From Micromonospora coriariae (lineage in GTDB: Bacteria; Actinomycetota; Actinomycetes; Mycobacteriales; Micromonosporaceae), in contig NZ_LT607412.1 in the NCBI RefSeq assembly GCF_900091455.1, positions 1,674,001 through 1,738,000 on the forward strand: a DNA stretch of 64,000 nucleotides. The letters run 5' to 3'. The notes under the pieces were generated by a model. The model worked only from the letters and a program-made list of their open reading frames with translations. It had not been told where the DNA came from and did no database searches. This document shows, piece after piece, positions 27,749 to 38,501 of the stretch; the stretch's first letter is position 1, and every line of letters begins with the position of its first letter. A program made the translations under genes and the position numbers.

Positions 27749-28456
27749 TTACGAAGGTCGTTTCTTCTCGGTTGCCGCGAGCACAGCGGCGACGCCCGGC
27801 GCCTGCCCGGTCGCGGCCAGCACGCGGGCCGACGCGGCCAGGGTCACCCCGGTGGTGACGATGTCGTCCAGCAACACGACGACGGGCGCCACACCCGAGG
27901 TGCCACCCCCGCGCCGAGCACCGGACCGGGGTTGGAAGGCCGCCTCGGCAGCCGCCGCCCGGCCGGCGCTGTCCAGCGTCACCGAATCGGGCCGGGGCAG
28001 CGCCCGCAGCGGCCGGTGCACCCGGACCGGCCAGCCGGCACGGCTCAGTCGCGCCGCGCAGTGCCGGGCCAGCCGGTCCAGGTGGTCGCCGTAGCGGGCC
28101 CGGGCCGCCGCCGCGGTGTCCGGCACCGCCACCAACGCCAGCGGACGGGCCCCGCCGACCGCCGCCGCGACGACCTCGGCGAGCAGCGCGCCAAGCGGGC
28201 GGGCCAGCCCGTGCCGGCCGTGGTCCTTGTACGCCAGCAGCGCCTCGCGCAGCGGGCCGGCGTACGGGCCGAGGGCGACGCAGGGCGGCAGGCCCGCTGG
28301 AGCGGGGGTGGGACGGACGGAACGGGGACGCAGCGCGCCGAGCGTCGTCACGCAGGTCGGGCAGATTCCGTGCCGCAGACCGGGCCGACGCTCCCGGCAG
28401 CCCGCGCAGTCGGTGGGCAGGACCAGGTCGCCGAGGTCGGCCCAGAGCCCGCGCAC
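27749..28456 (-). CDS. comF: ComF family phosphoribosyltransferase-like protein
   Basis: This 235-residue protein has an N-terminal zinc-finger-like Cys set (CAGC and CPTC around residues 17 and 32) and a type I phosphoribosyltransferase domain with the PRPP loop VVLLDDIVTTGVTL. ComF proteins are tied to DNA uptake in competent bacteria; in actinobacteria the role is unclear. The start is GTG 28456, only four bases beyond the lpqB stop, so it belongs to the mtrA-mtrB-lpqB-comF transcript. Confidence 0.92.
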   Translation of the reverse strand: MRGLWADLGDLVLPTDCAGCRERRPGLRHGICPTCVTTLGALRPRSVRPTPAPAGLPPCVALGPYAGPLREALLAYKDHGRHGLARPLGALLAEVVAAAVGGARPLALVAVPDTAAAARARYGDHLDRLARHCAARLSRAGWPVRVHRPLRALPRPDSVTLDSAGRAAAAEAAFQPRSGARRGGGTSGVAPVVVLLDDIVTTGVTLAASARVLAATGQAPGVAAVLAATEKKRPS

Positions 28457-28460
28457 GATG

Positions 28461-30245
28461 TCAGTAGAGAAAGAACGGGGCCGACGGGTTGCTCGGGCGG
28501 AGCCCGGCCGGCGGTGGAGCGACGTCCCGGACCCGTGCGGCCTCGATCCGCTCGAACGGACTGCTGCGGTAGGCCACCCCGTTCGCCTCGTACATGTACC
28601 CCCCGCTGGGCGACAGCACCTCCGGGGGCGCCGTCAGGTGGTTGACCTTGGCACCCACGTCGGTCTTCAGCGGCGTCTCCAGGGCTCCGTCCACGCTGAT
28701 CCCGTAAATCGCCGGCTGACCGGCCGACCCGGCCGCCACCAGGCTGTCCTCGCCGTTCCAGTCCACTGCGCTGAGGCCGGTCAGCGAGGTGACGAGTGCC
28801 CGGGGCGGGCCGATGGAGACCCCGCCGCCGTCCAGGTTGACCGCCGCGACGTAGAGCCGGCCGCCGGCGATCAACGCGACCCGCTGGCCGTCCAGCGATG
28901 CGGCCACCGCTGTGACCTCGGGGGTGGGGAGGTTGAGCGGCACCTGGTACATCCCGGCGTCCTCGTCGAAGCGGTAGAGCCGGCCATCGGCCACCACCAG
29001 GCCCCGGCCCGGTCGGGCGTCGACGGTGCGCAGCCAGACCGGGCGGCTGATCGAGGCGTAGTCGTCCCCGCTCCGTTTGAGCCCGGGGCCGGTGCCCACC
29101 GCGAGTCGCTGCCGATCCCTGCCGGCGGCGACCACCATCGCTGCGAGGATCCGGCCCTCGGCCCGCGCGAGGCCCGCGGACACGATGTTGCGGTTGACCT
29201 CGGCCGACAACGGCACGTCGCCGCTGGGCTCGCCGGCGAAGTCGAGCGGGCGGATGGCGCCCTCGTAGACGCCGAACCGCTGCGGGTCCTCTCTGATCGG
29301 GTAGAGCGGCTCGGAGTCCCGGCGCGCTTGCAGATCCTGCACGGGCTGCGAGTTGTTGCGAACCTTCAGCTCCAGCTCGCCCCGCAGGTCGCCCAGCGAC
29401 CAGGCCAGCTGGGTGATCAACCGGTCGATCTGGGTCTGGTCGTCACCGGACATGTCCAGGTTGACTTCCCACCGGTTGTTCGCGCCGGTGGCGTTGTTGA
29501 CCAGCTCGGTGCGGTCGGGCAGCCCGACGACACCGGGGCGCAGCCAGTCGGACGGGCCACCGACCAGCCACTTCACCACCTCGTTGACCCGGCGTTCGTC
29601 CGGTACGGCCATCGGCAGATAGCGCTGATCGGGCACCAGACGGCTGCCGTCGGAACTCCAGAAGTAGATCGACTCGTCCTGGTAGTACCGCTGAAGGGCG
29701 TTGTCGCTGAGCAGCAGCACGTTCGGCGGGTCGAGGACGTACAGGCCGGCCCGCTCGTCGTCACCGCCGAACACCGCGCTGCGCACCCGGAACTCGTACC
29801 CCGTCTCGGTCGCCACCGGCGGGGCCAGTGTGCCGTTGGCCCGCAGCAGGCCGAGCTGCTGCACCTTGATCTTCACGGTGGTGGTCGAGTCGCTGTTGCC
29901 GGTGAAGACGGTCTCACCCAGTCGGACCACGTTCAGCGCGACCTCGCTGCCCTTCTTCTCCTGCAGTTTGGTCTGGTGCTCCGGAGCCACGAACAGCTTG
30001 ACCCGCTCGTAGGCCCGGTCCGGCTCACCGGCGGCGGCGGCCAGGAAGTTGCGCACGAACGCGTCGATGTCGCTGCCGCTGGCCGTGCGCGTCGGCGGCT
30101 CACTGCGCTGGCCGTTGATCGAGCCGGCCTCCGTCGCGGTCCCGCCCTTGCCGTCCACCCGCACGTCGGACGACGCCGGGATGCCGCACCCCCCACCCAG
30201 CAGCAGCGCCGCGCCGAGTGCCCCGACCAGGACCTGCCGCCTCAC
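28461..30245 (-). CDS. lpqB: lipoprotein LpqB
   Basis: This 594-residue lipoprotein is LpqB, which binds the outer domain of the sensor MtrB and modulates its signalling. The signal ends in the LGGGC lipobox (MRRQVLVGALGAALLLGGGC). An N-terminal GerMN-like region contains FVRNFLAAAAGEPDRAYERVKLFVAPEH, and a C-terminal beta-propeller-like region follows. The start is GTG 30245, overlapping the mtrB stop by four bases. The order mtrA-mtrB-lpqB is conserved across actinobacteria. Confidence 0.95.
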   Translation of the reverse strand: MRRQVLVGALGAALLLGGGCGIPASSDVRVDGKGGTATEAGSINGQRSEPPTRTASGSDIDAFVRNFLAAAAGEPDRAYERVKLFVAPEHQTKLQEKKGSEVALNVVRLGETVFTGNSDSTTTVKIKVQQLGLLRANGTLAPPVATETGYEFRVRSAVFGGDDERAGLYVLDPPNVLLLSDNALQRYYQDESIYFWSSDGSRLVPDQRYLPMAVPDERRVNEVVKWLVGGPSDWLRPGVVGLPDRTELVNNATGANNRWEVNLDMSGDDQTQIDRLITQLAWSLGDLRGELELKVRNNSQPVQDLQARRDSEPLYPIREDPQRFGVYEGAIRPLDFAGEPSGDVPLSAEVNRNIVSAGLARAEGRILAAMVVAAGRDRQRLAVGTGPGLKRSGDDYASISRPVWLRTVDARPGRGLVVADGRLYRFDEDAGMYQVPLNLPTPEVTAVAASLDGQRVALIAGGRLYVAAVNLDGGGVSIGPPRALVTSLTGLSAVDWNGEDSLVAAGSAGQPAIYGISVDGALETPLKTDVGAKVNHLTAPPEVLSPSGGYMYEANGVAYRSSPFERIEAARVRDVAPPPAGLRPSNPSAPFFLY

Positions 30246-31999
30246 GATCGCACCTCCGCACGCTGGGCGTCCTCGGCCGACGCCGGGTCGCTCGCCGGCG
30301 TGCCGCCGGTGCCGGGACCGATGGCCAACGGGCCGCCGACGCGGGGGCCACCGAACGGCAGCGCGGCATCGGCGGGCACCAGCCGCAGCGGCGAGGTGGT
30401 CAGCCGGTCCCCCGCGCGGGCCGGCAGGGTGAGCCGGAACTGCGCGCCCTGCCCCGGCGCACCCCACGCCTCCAGCCAACCGCCGTGCAGCCGGGCGTCC
30501 TCGAGGCTGATGGACAGGCCCAGACCGGTGCCACCGGTCTGCCGGGCCCGGGACGGGTCCGCCCGCCAGAACCTGTTGAACACCAACTTTTCCTCGCCCA
30601 CCTTGAGCCCCACGCCACGGTCCCGGACCGTGATCGCCACGGCGGTCTCGTCGATGCCGAGAGTGATCAGCACCGGCCGCGCCTCACCGTGCTCGACGGC
30701 GTTGCCGACCAGGTTGCGCAGCACCCGCTCGACCCGGCGCGGGTCGACCTCGGCGATCACCGGTGTGCTCGGCAGGTCCAGCTCGATCGGGACGCCCACC
30801 CGCTCGGCCAGGCCGGCGAGCCGGTCGACCACCCGGTGCACCACCGGCACCAGGTCGGTCGGCTCGGCGTCCAGCATGGCGAAGCCCGCGTCGAACCGGC
30901 TGATCTCCAGCAGGTCGGTGAGCAGTTCCTCGAACCGGTCCAGCTCGGCCTGGAGCAGCTCGGCGCTGCGCGCCACCGCCGGGTCGAACTCGTCACGCTC
31001 GGCGAAGATCAGGTCGGCGGCCATCCGGACCGTGGTCAACGGGGTACGCAGCTCGTGGGAGACGTCGGACGTGAACCGGCGCTGCAACCGGGACATCTCC
31101 TCCAGGCGGAGGATCTGCCGTTGCAGGTTGGTCGCCATCTGGTTGAACGACGCGGCGAGCAGAGCGAGGTCGTCCTCGCCGTTGACCACCATCCGCTGGT
31201 CGAGCAGGCCGGCGGAGAGCCGCTGGGCCGTCCGCGCGGCGACCCGGACCGGATTGACCACCAGCCGGGTGACCAGGGCCGCGAGCAGCCCGAGCAGGAT
31301 CACCAGGGCGACCCCGGTGGCCACCACTGTGGCTCGGGCGTCGGCGGCGGTGCCGTCCTGCCGGGTCAGGGGCACGAGGTAGTAGAGCTCGATCTGGCCG
31401 AACTGGGTGGGCACCGGCGAGCCGTAGACCAGGTATTTGGTGGATTTTCCGGTCAGTTGGCCGGTGCGGATCTGGCTGGCCACCTTGCCGCTGGCGACCG
31501 CGGCCCGCAGCTCCGGGCTGATCAATGGCTGGACGTTCGCCGCGGGCGCGGTGCGGGTCTGGATGACGTTCGGATAGCCGTCGGCGGTGATCGCCACCAC
31601 CACACCACTGATCTGCTCGGGGTCGCCGCCGGCCAGGTAGTTGACCGTGTCCTCGATCGTCTCCTGGAGCTGCGCCTCCTGCGGCTGGCCGTACAGGGAG
31701 ACCTGCTTGGCCGCGTAGCCGGCGCCGCTGTTCACGCGCTGCTGGACGTCGGTGCGGGCGCTGTCGAGCAGGATCGTGGTGATCTTGTCAGCGATCAGGT
31801 ACGCGAAACCCCCGACCAGCAGGCTGGAGGCGACCAGCGTGATGGTCACCACCCGCACCTGAAGCGAGCGGCGCCAGGTCTGGTGGACCCGCGCCACAGT
31901 CCGGGCGGCCTGCCCGCTCAACGCACGCCAGAGCTCCCAGCCGGCGTGGGGCCGGCGGGCAGCCGTCGTCTGAGGGTGCGGGGGCGGGGAGGTTGACAC
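30242..31999 (-). CDS. mtrB: sensor histidine kinase MtrB
   Basis: This 585-residue sensor kinase controls MtrA. It has two membrane segments (about 48-72 and 230-250) around an extracytoplasmic sensor, a HAMP linker (VVNPVRVAARTAQRLSAG), the H-box FTSDVSHELRTPLTTV and the catalytic domain with NLVGNAVEHG (N-box), VRDRGVGL, FNRFWRADP and GGTGLGLSIS. The C-terminal Pro/Ala-rich tail is long. MtrAB coordinates cell-wall metabolism, osmotic response and, in streptomycetes, development. It starts 12 bases after the mtrA stop. Confidence 0.97.
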   Translation of the reverse strand: MSTSPPPHPQTTAARRPHAGWELWRALSGQAARTVARVHQTWRRSLQVRVVTITLVASSLLVGGFAYLIADKITTILLDSARTDVQQRVNSGAGYAAKQVSLYGQPQEAQLQETIEDTVNYLAGGDPEQISGVVVAITADGYPNVIQTRTAPAANVQPLISPELRAAVASGKVASQIRTGQLTGKSTKYLVYGSPVPTQFGQIELYYLVPLTRQDGTAADARATVVATGVALVILLGLLAALVTRLVVNPVRVAARTAQRLSAGLLDQRMVVNGEDDLALLAASFNQMATNLQRQILRLEEMSRLQRRFTSDVSHELRTPLTTVRMAADLIFAERDEFDPAVARSAELLQAELDRFEELLTDLLEISRFDAGFAMLDAEPTDLVPVVHRVVDRLAGLAERVGVPIELDLPSTPVIAEVDPRRVERVLRNLVGNAVEHGEARPVLITLGIDETAVAITVRDRGVGLKVGEEKLVFNRFWRADPSRARQTGGTGLGLSISLEDARLHGGWLEAWGAPGQGAQFRLTLPARAGDRLTTSPLRLVPADAALPFGGPRVGGPLAIGPGTGGTPASDPASAEDAQRAEVRS

Positions 32000-32011
32000 A
32001 GTGTGACCAGG

Positions 32012-32701
32012 TTATCCGGTCCCCGCCTTATAGCCCACGCCCCGCACGGTGAGGATGATTTCCGGCCGCTCCGGGTCCGGCTCGATCTTGGCGCGGAGCC
32101 GCTGTACGTGCACGTTGACCAGCCGGGTGTCGGCCGCGTGCCGGTAGCCCCAGACCTGCTCCAGCAGCACCTCACGGGTGAAGACCTGACGCGGCTTGCG
32201 GGCGAGCGCGACCAGCAGGTCGAACTCCAGCGGCGTCAGCTTCACCTCCTCGCCGTTGCGGCTGACCGTGTGCGCGGGCACGTCGATGGTGATCTGGTTG
32301 CCGGTTGGCCCGATGGTCAGCATCTCCGGCGCCACGTCCTCGCCCCGGCGCAGCCGGGCCCGCATCCGGGCGACCAGCTCCTTGGGCTTGAACGGCTTGA
32401 CCACGTAGTCGTCGGCGCCGGACTCCAGGCCGAGCACCACGTCGACGGTGTCGCTCTTGGCGGTCAGCATGACGATCGGCACGCCGGACTCCGCTCGGAT
32501 CGACCGGGCCACGTCGATGCCGCTCATTCCGGGCAGCATCAGGTCGAGCAGGACGATATCGGGACGACTGTCGCGGAACGCCGCCAACGCCCGCTCGCCG
32601 TCGGCCACGAACGAGGGCAGGAAGCCCTCGCTACGCAGCACGATGCCGAGCATCTCGGCGAGCGCGGGGTCGTCGTCGACCACCAGTACCCGGGCTCTCA
32701 T
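32012..32701 (-). CDS. mtrA: response regulator MtrA
   Basis: This 229-residue OmpR-family regulator has a receiver domain with acidic residues 9-11, phospho-acceptor Asp53 (VLLDLMLPGMSG), Lys in VVKPF, and a winged-helix DNA-binding domain (LTPLEFDLLVALARKPRQVFTREVLLEQVWGY ... VNVHVQRLRAKIEPD). It is almost identical in layout to mycobacterial MtrA. It leads the mtrA-mtrB-lpqB-comF unit; the promoter must lie in the 220 bp upstream, shared with the efeB end. Confidence 0.97.
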   Translation of the reverse strand: MRARVLVVDDDPALAEMLGIVLRSEGFLPSFVADGERALAAFRDSRPDIVLLDLMLPGMSGIDVARSIRAESGVPIVMLTAKSDTVDVVLGLESGADDYVVKPFKPKELVARMRARLRRGEDVAPEMLTIGPTGNQITIDVPAHTVSRNGEEVKLTPLEFDLLVALARKPRQVFTREVLLEQVWGYRHAADTRLVNVHVQRLRAKIEPDPERPEIILTVRGVGYKAGTG

Positions 32702-32920
32702 GGGATTAATATTGCATCCCCGTTCAGTTCGGTGGGACCGGCGTCACCCGGTAACGGATAGCGCCGCCGGCAAGCATGTCACCGCGACCCGCGGCGGCGG
32801 CGCCACGTGGTGCGGGATCCGGCACGGATGAATCCCCGCCGGGTTACCCATGATCCCCCTCGGTGCCGCCCGGCGCCACCGCTGCTTCGGCCGGTCGCCC
32901 TGTCGCGATCCGGACGGCCG

Positions 32921-34198
32921 TCAGCCGAAGAGCGCCCGCCCCCAGTGGTCGCCGCCGTCGCGCACGCCGGGCGGACAGGCGAACAGGCCGCTGGAGACGT
33001 GCCGGAGGTATTCGTTCATCACGTCGTGCCGGGCCAACCGGGTCTGGATCGGCACGAACTGCCGGCGCGGATCCCGCTGGTAGGCGATGAAGAACAGACC
33101 CGCGTCGAGCCGGCCGAGGCCGTCCGAGCCGTCGACGAAGTTGTAGCCGCGGCGTAGCAGGTGGGCGCCGTTGTTCCGGCTGGGGTGGGCCAGCGTGACG
33201 TGGGCGTGCTCGGCGATCAACGGCTGCCCGTCGGCATCGCGTGCGGCGAAATCCGGCTCGTCGAACTCGTCGGTGCGGCCCAGCGGGGCGCCGCTGCCCT
33301 TCGTCCGGCCGACGATCTCCTCCTGCTCGGCCAGCGAGGTCCGGTCCCACGTCTCCACGAGCATCCGGATCTTGCGGGTGACCAGGTACGAGCCCCCGGT
33401 CATCCAGTCCGGCCCGTCGCCCGGCTGCACCCACAGCTGGTCGCGCAGCAGGTCGGTCTCCTCGGCCTTCAGGTTGGCCGTGCCGTCCTTGAAACCGAAC
33501 AGGTTGCGCGCCGTGGCCTGATCGCGGGAGGTCGACGAGGTACGGCCGAAGCCGAGCTGCGACCAGCGGACGCTCACCACACCCATGCCGAGCCGCGCCA
33601 GGTTGCGGATCGCGTGCACCGCCACCTGGGGATCGTTGGCGCACGCCTGCACACAGAGGTCGCCCCCGGAGAGCTGCGGCTGCAACGCGTCGCCGGGGAA
33701 CTTCGGCAGCTCGGCCAGGGCGGCCGGGCGCCGGTCGGCGATGCCGAATCGGTCCCGGCCGTCGGCGTCGCGGAACAGCGTCGGCCCGAAGCCGATGGTC
33801 AGGGTGAGCTGCGAGGGGGGCAGGCCGAGCGCTTCGCCGGTGTCGTCCGGCGGGGCCTCCGGCATCCCACCCACCGCACCGAGCACCCCGGCGTCCCGCC
33901 CGGCGGTCATCCGCGCGGCGGCCGCCGTCCACTCCTGGAGCAGCTCGACCAGCCGGCCGCGATCCTTGGTGATCACGTCGAAGGCGACGAAGTGCAGCCG
34001 GTCCTGGGCCGGGGTGACGATGCCGGCCTGGTGCTCGCCGTGGAACGGCACCGCCTGCGCCGGGTGGTCACTGGCCGCGGCCGGGTCACGGGAGCCGCTG
34101 ATCAGCGCGCCCGCGCCGGCCGCCACCCCGGCGACTCCGGCCACCCCGGCACCGGCGAGCGTGATCGCTCGCCGCCGGGTCAACCTGCTCCCGCTCAT
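32921..34198 (-). CDS. efeB: Dyp-type haem peroxidase EfeB
   Basis: This 425-residue periplasmic haem enzyme is the EfeB member of the EfeUOB iron transporter, thought to oxidise Fe(II) or handle haem iron. A twin-arginine signal is visible (TRRRAITLAGAG). The Dyp-peroxidase GFKDGTAN motif carries the catalytic Asp, and the distal region contains the haem-ligand His block (AEHAHVTLAHPSRNNG). It is the last gene of efeU-efeO-efeB, 25 bp after efeO. Confidence 0.94.
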   Translation of the reverse strand: MSGSRLTRRRAITLAGAGVAGVAGVAAGAGALISGSRDPAAASDHPAQAVPFHGEHQAGIVTPAQDRLHFVAFDVITKDRGRLVELLQEWTAAAARMTAGRDAGVLGAVGGMPEAPPDDTGEALGLPPSQLTLTIGFGPTLFRDADGRDRFGIADRRPAALAELPKFPGDALQPQLSGGDLCVQACANDPQVAVHAIRNLARLGMGVVSVRWSQLGFGRTSSTSRDQATARNLFGFKDGTANLKAEETDLLRDQLWVQPGDGPDWMTGGSYLVTRKIRMLVETWDRTSLAEQEEIVGRTKGSGAPLGRTDEFDEPDFAARDADGQPLIAEHAHVTLAHPSRNNGAHLLRRGYNFVDGSDGLGRLDAGLFFIAYQRDPRRQFVPIQTRLARHDVMNEYLRHVSSGLFACPPGVRDGGDHWGRALFG

Positions 34199-34223
34199 CG
34201 ACTCGACCCTCCCTGACGTCCGG

Positions 34224-35357
34224 TCACCGGGCGACGACTGCGGCGACCTTGCTGATCGGCTCGGCGAGGGCGTTGATGCCGTCGGAGAGCGCCTTGAGCT
34301 CGGCCTTGCTCAACGCGGTGTGCAGCTTCCACCCGTCGCCGTCGCGGTGCTCGCCGAGCAGCGCCTCGACGTTTGTGAACTCGGTGTCCAGCTGCTTGAC
34401 CAGCTCCGGCGAGCGCTGCTCCAGCGCCGGGCGGAGGGCGGACACGGCAGCCTTGGAACCTTCCAGGTTGGCGGCGAAGTCCCACAGGTCGGTGTGCGAG
34501 TAACGGTCCTCCTCGCCGGTGATCTTGCCGCTGGCCACCTCGTCGAGCAGTTCCTTGGCCCCGTTGGCGAGCTGGAGCGGGGAGAGCTTCTCCGCGTTGG
34601 CCTTGGCCACGATCTCCTTGACGTCGACCAGCAGGCGGTCGGCGATCGGGCCGTCCTTGCTGATGTCGCCGGACTGCCAGAGGTCCTTCTCGATCCGGTG
34701 GAAGCCGGTGAACTCCATCCCCTCCTCGATGACCTCCTCGCGGCCGTCGATCTTGGGGTCGAGGTCACCGAAGATCTCGGCCACCGGCTCGATCCGCTCC
34801 CAGTAGGTGCGGGCCACCGGGAAGAGCGCCTTGGCCTTCGCCACGTCGCCGGCCTTGACCGCTGCGACGAACTCCTCGGTCTTCTCCAGCAGCGCGGCGG
34901 TCTGGCTCTTGACGTAGCGCTGGTAGTTGTCGGTCGCGCCGGCCAGCGCGGCGTCGGCGGTCAGCGGCTCGGCGGACCCGCTGACCTTGAGCGCGCCGCG
35001 GATGCCCTTGCCGCTCATCCCCGGCTTGCAGGCCGTCTCGTACGTGCCGGCCGGCAGCTCCACGTGCAGCTCGCGGCTCAGCCCGGGGGCGATGTTCTCG
35101 ACCTCGCCCATCACCCGGTCGCCGGAGGCGTACACGTAGAACTCGGTCACCTTCGCGCCCGAGTTAGTGATCTTGAAGGTGGCGGTGCCGGCGCCGAGGT
35201 CGGTGGTGCCGACCTCACAGGCGGTGTCGGTGGCCTTGACCACGATCGGGCCGCCGGCCTCGGCCGCGTCACCCTTCTCGGAGTCGGAGCACGCGGCGAC
35301 ACCTGTCGTCGCCAGCACGCCGGCAGCGGCCAGCGCGAAGAATCGGGTGGTACGCAT
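34224..35357 (-). CDS. efeO: iron uptake lipoprotein EfeO
   Basis: This 377-residue protein is EfeO, which delivers iron to the EfeU permease. It has a lipoprotein signal ending VAAC, a cupredoxin-like N-domain (ATFKITNSGAKVTEFYVYASGDRVMGEVENI ... GTYETACKPGM) and a C-terminal M75 imelysin-like domain with the HRIEKDLW metal-binding motif and EGMEFTGFHRIE. ATG 35357 (MRTTRFF) has GGAGAG upstream and gives a proper signal peptide. Confidence 0.94.
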   Translation of the reverse strand: MRTTRFFALAAAGVLATTGVAACSDSEKGDAAEAGGPIVVKATDTACEVGTTDLGAGTATFKITNSGAKVTEFYVYASGDRVMGEVENIAPGLSRELHVELPAGTYETACKPGMSGKGIRGALKVSGSAEPLTADAALAGATDNYQRYVKSQTAALLEKTEEFVAAVKAGDVAKAKALFPVARTYWERIEPVAEIFGDLDPKIDGREEVIEEGMEFTGFHRIEKDLWQSGDISKDGPIADRLLVDVKEIVAKANAEKLSPLQLANGAKELLDEVASGKITGEEDRYSHTDLWDFAANLEGSKAAVSALRPALEQRSPELVKQLDTEFTNVEALLGEHRDGDGWKLHTALSKAELKALSDGINALAEPISKVAAVVAR

Positions 35358-35379
35358 CTGGGCTGTCTCTCCTCGTGGG

Positions 35380-36324
35380 TCAGGCACGCTGCGGCGTGGA
35401 CGCCGCCTCGGCCCCGGTGCCGGTGTCGGCCCCGCGCTCGGGAACGGTGGTGGTGGTCGCGCCGGTCGTCGGCGCCGTCTCGGCCTCGGGGCCGGCCGGC
35501 GCCGCGACGGGTGCCGGCGTACGGCGGGTCGGGCGCAGGAAGAGCAGGAGGACCGGTACGGCGTACCCGATCCAGGCGATCGTCTCCAGCACGGTGGGCG
35601 CGGGGGTCACGTTGAACATTCCGGCGAGCAGCGCGGCGTACCAGGTGCTGGGGTCGAGCGCGGTGGTGATGTCGAAGGCCAGGTCGTTCAGGCCGGGCAG
35701 GACCCCGGCCTCCTGGAAGTCGTGCACGCCGTACTTGAGGATGCCGGCGGCTACCAGGATCAGCAGCGCCCCGGTCCAGGTGAAGAACTTGCCGAGGTTG
35801 ATTCGCAGGGCGCTGGCGTAGAGCAGCACGCCGAGCGCCACGGCCGTGGCGATGCCGCCGATCAGCGCGAGCAGCGGTCCGCTGTCGCCGGCCGCGCCCT
35901 GGGCGGCGGAGTAGAAGATCAGCGCGGTCTCCAGGCCCTCCCGGATCACCGCGAGGAAGGCCATCCCGGCGACCGCGAGGGACCCGACGGCCAGCGCCTC
36001 GGTGAGCTTGCCGCGCAGCTCGCCGGCGATGGTGCGGGCGGCCCGCCGCATCCAGAAGATCATCCAGGTGACGAAGACCACTGCGGCGACGGAGGTGATC
36101 GCCTCGAACAGCTCGCGGTCCTCGGAACGGGCCAGCAGCGAACTCGAGGTGTACTCGATCAGCCAGCCGAAGAGCACCGAGAGGGCCACTGCCAGGGCGA
36201 CGCCCGCCCACACCTGGGGCAACCGGTCCCGGCGCTGCGACTTCACCAGGAAGGCGACGAGGATGCTGACCACCAGGGTCGCTTCCAGGCCCTCCCGCAG
36301 GCCGATCAGGTAGGTGGCGAACAT
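35380..36324 (-). CDS. efeU: iron permease EfeU (Ftr1 family)
   Basis: This 314-residue permease has seven membrane segments and the two REGLE motifs that define the Ftr1/EfeU iron pore (IGLREGLEATLVV near residue 8 and AVIREGLETALIF near residue 130). The C-terminal 45 residues are a Pro/Thr/Ala-rich cytoplasmic tail. As first gene of efeUOB it lies just downstream of an iron-box-like operator at 36341-36379. The start is ATG 36324. Confidence 0.94.
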   Translation of the reverse strand: MFATYLIGLREGLEATLVVSILVAFLVKSQRRDRLPQVWAGVALAVALSVLFGWLIEYTSSSLLARSEDRELFEAITSVAAVVFVTWMIFWMRRAARTIAGELRGKLTEALAVGSLAVAGMAFLAVIREGLETALIFYSAAQGAAGDSGPLLALIGGIATAVALGVLLYASALRINLGKFFTWTGALLILVAAGILKYGVHDFQEAGVLPGLNDLAFDITTALDPSTWYAALLAGMFNVTPAPTVLETIAWIGYAVPVLLLFLRPTRRTPAPVAAPAGPEAETAPTTGATTTTVPERGADTGTGAEAASTPQRA

Positions 36325-36340
36325 CGGAGCTCCGGGATCG

Positions 36341-36379
36341 TTAGGTATGGCTCAGCTAACTTAGGACAGCCATACCTTC
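36341..36379 (-). promoter_or_regulatory. iron-box-like (IdeR/DtxR) operator of efeUOB
   Basis: TTAGGTATGGCTCAGCTAA (36341-36359) matches the 19-bp IdeR/DtxR consensus at 15 positions by my count. A weaker second half, TTAGGACAGCCATACCTTC, follows at 36361-36379. The outer arms AGGTATGGCT and AGCCATACCT are perfect inverted repeats. It lies 16 bp before the efeU ATG, so iron-loaded IdeR would repress the operon. Confidence 0.7.
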
Positions 36380-36481
36380 CCCCAGTTCAGAGGCCTCGTC
36401 AAGTCGTTCTTTACATGCTCAGCGACCGTCCGTCGGTCGACGATCAACCACCCGCGGTCCGGCTGTGGGAGGATCCCCGCC

Positions 36482-36634
36482 GTGAAGGCATTCCTGCCGT
36501 GGCTGGCGGTGCTGGCCGTGGTGCTGCTGCTCAGCGCGCTGCGCCTGCGGCCACTGGCCACCGCCGTGTCGCTCGGCTGGCTGGCCTGGTGCGTCTGGAC
36601 CTGGTTCCGACCCACCCGCCGCCGCTCGGGCTGA
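36482..36634 (+). CDS. small two-helix membrane protein
   Basis: The 50-residue reading frame starts at GTG 36482 with a good GGGAGG ribosome binding site. It encodes two hydrophobic stretches (FLPWLAVLAVVLLLSAL and TAVSLGWLAWCVWTWF) and a basic end (RPTRRRSG). It would be a small hairpin membrane protein with positive-inside topology. It is divergent from efeU and convergent with ahcY. The coding case rests on start signal and composition, not on a recognised family. Confidence 0.5.
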   Translation: MKAFLPWLAVLAVVLLLSALRLRPLATAVSLGWLAWCVWTWFRPTRRRSG

Positions 36635-36726
36635 CCCGGCGCCCCAGCTTCGCCCGCCCACACCGGGTGCGGAGACGACGAACCGGGCCGGCCGCGAGAG
36701 CAGCCGACCCGGTACGGAAACGTCGA

Positions 36727-38226
<1,500 letters not shown>

Positions 38227-38501
38227 GAAAGCTCCTGTCGAACGATGTCTGCGCCGACCCTCCACCTTACGCGCGCCAGCGACGGGCGCCCGGGGGACGG
38301 TCGACGGACAGCGCACGGGGCGGTCGGTGATGGACGGAAACACCGTCCACTCCCGCCGCCCCGCGCATCCCCCCGGTTTGGTTCCCCGCACGTTGTCGGA
38401 CCGTCGTCGCGATAACGCTGCGTACTCATAGAGTCACACTCAGCCAGAGCAGCGTCAAGCTATTCCGGGAAAGTCCGACTTGCGGCGTGGCGCCGGGTAC
38501 G
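38227..38501 (-). other. ahcY upstream region, 275 bp
   Basis: The sequence between manA and ahcY holds no gene. It is GC-rich near ahcY (several small GC hairpins are possible) and more AT-rich at 38410-38470, where a promoter is likely. I looked for a SAH-riboswitch-like fold and could not establish one. Confidence 0.4.

Noticed and set aside
28116..31382. Plus-strand open frame of over 1000 codons opposite lpqB and mtrB
   Set aside because: It is a shadow of GC-rich coding on the other strand; the protein is low-complexity Arg/Ser/Pro and the minus-strand genes are unmistakable.
38227..38470. Possible SAH riboswitch upstream of ahcY
   Set aside because: The region can form GC hairpins, but I could not match the conserved SAH-binding core or pseudoknot, so it is left as an unassigned leader.
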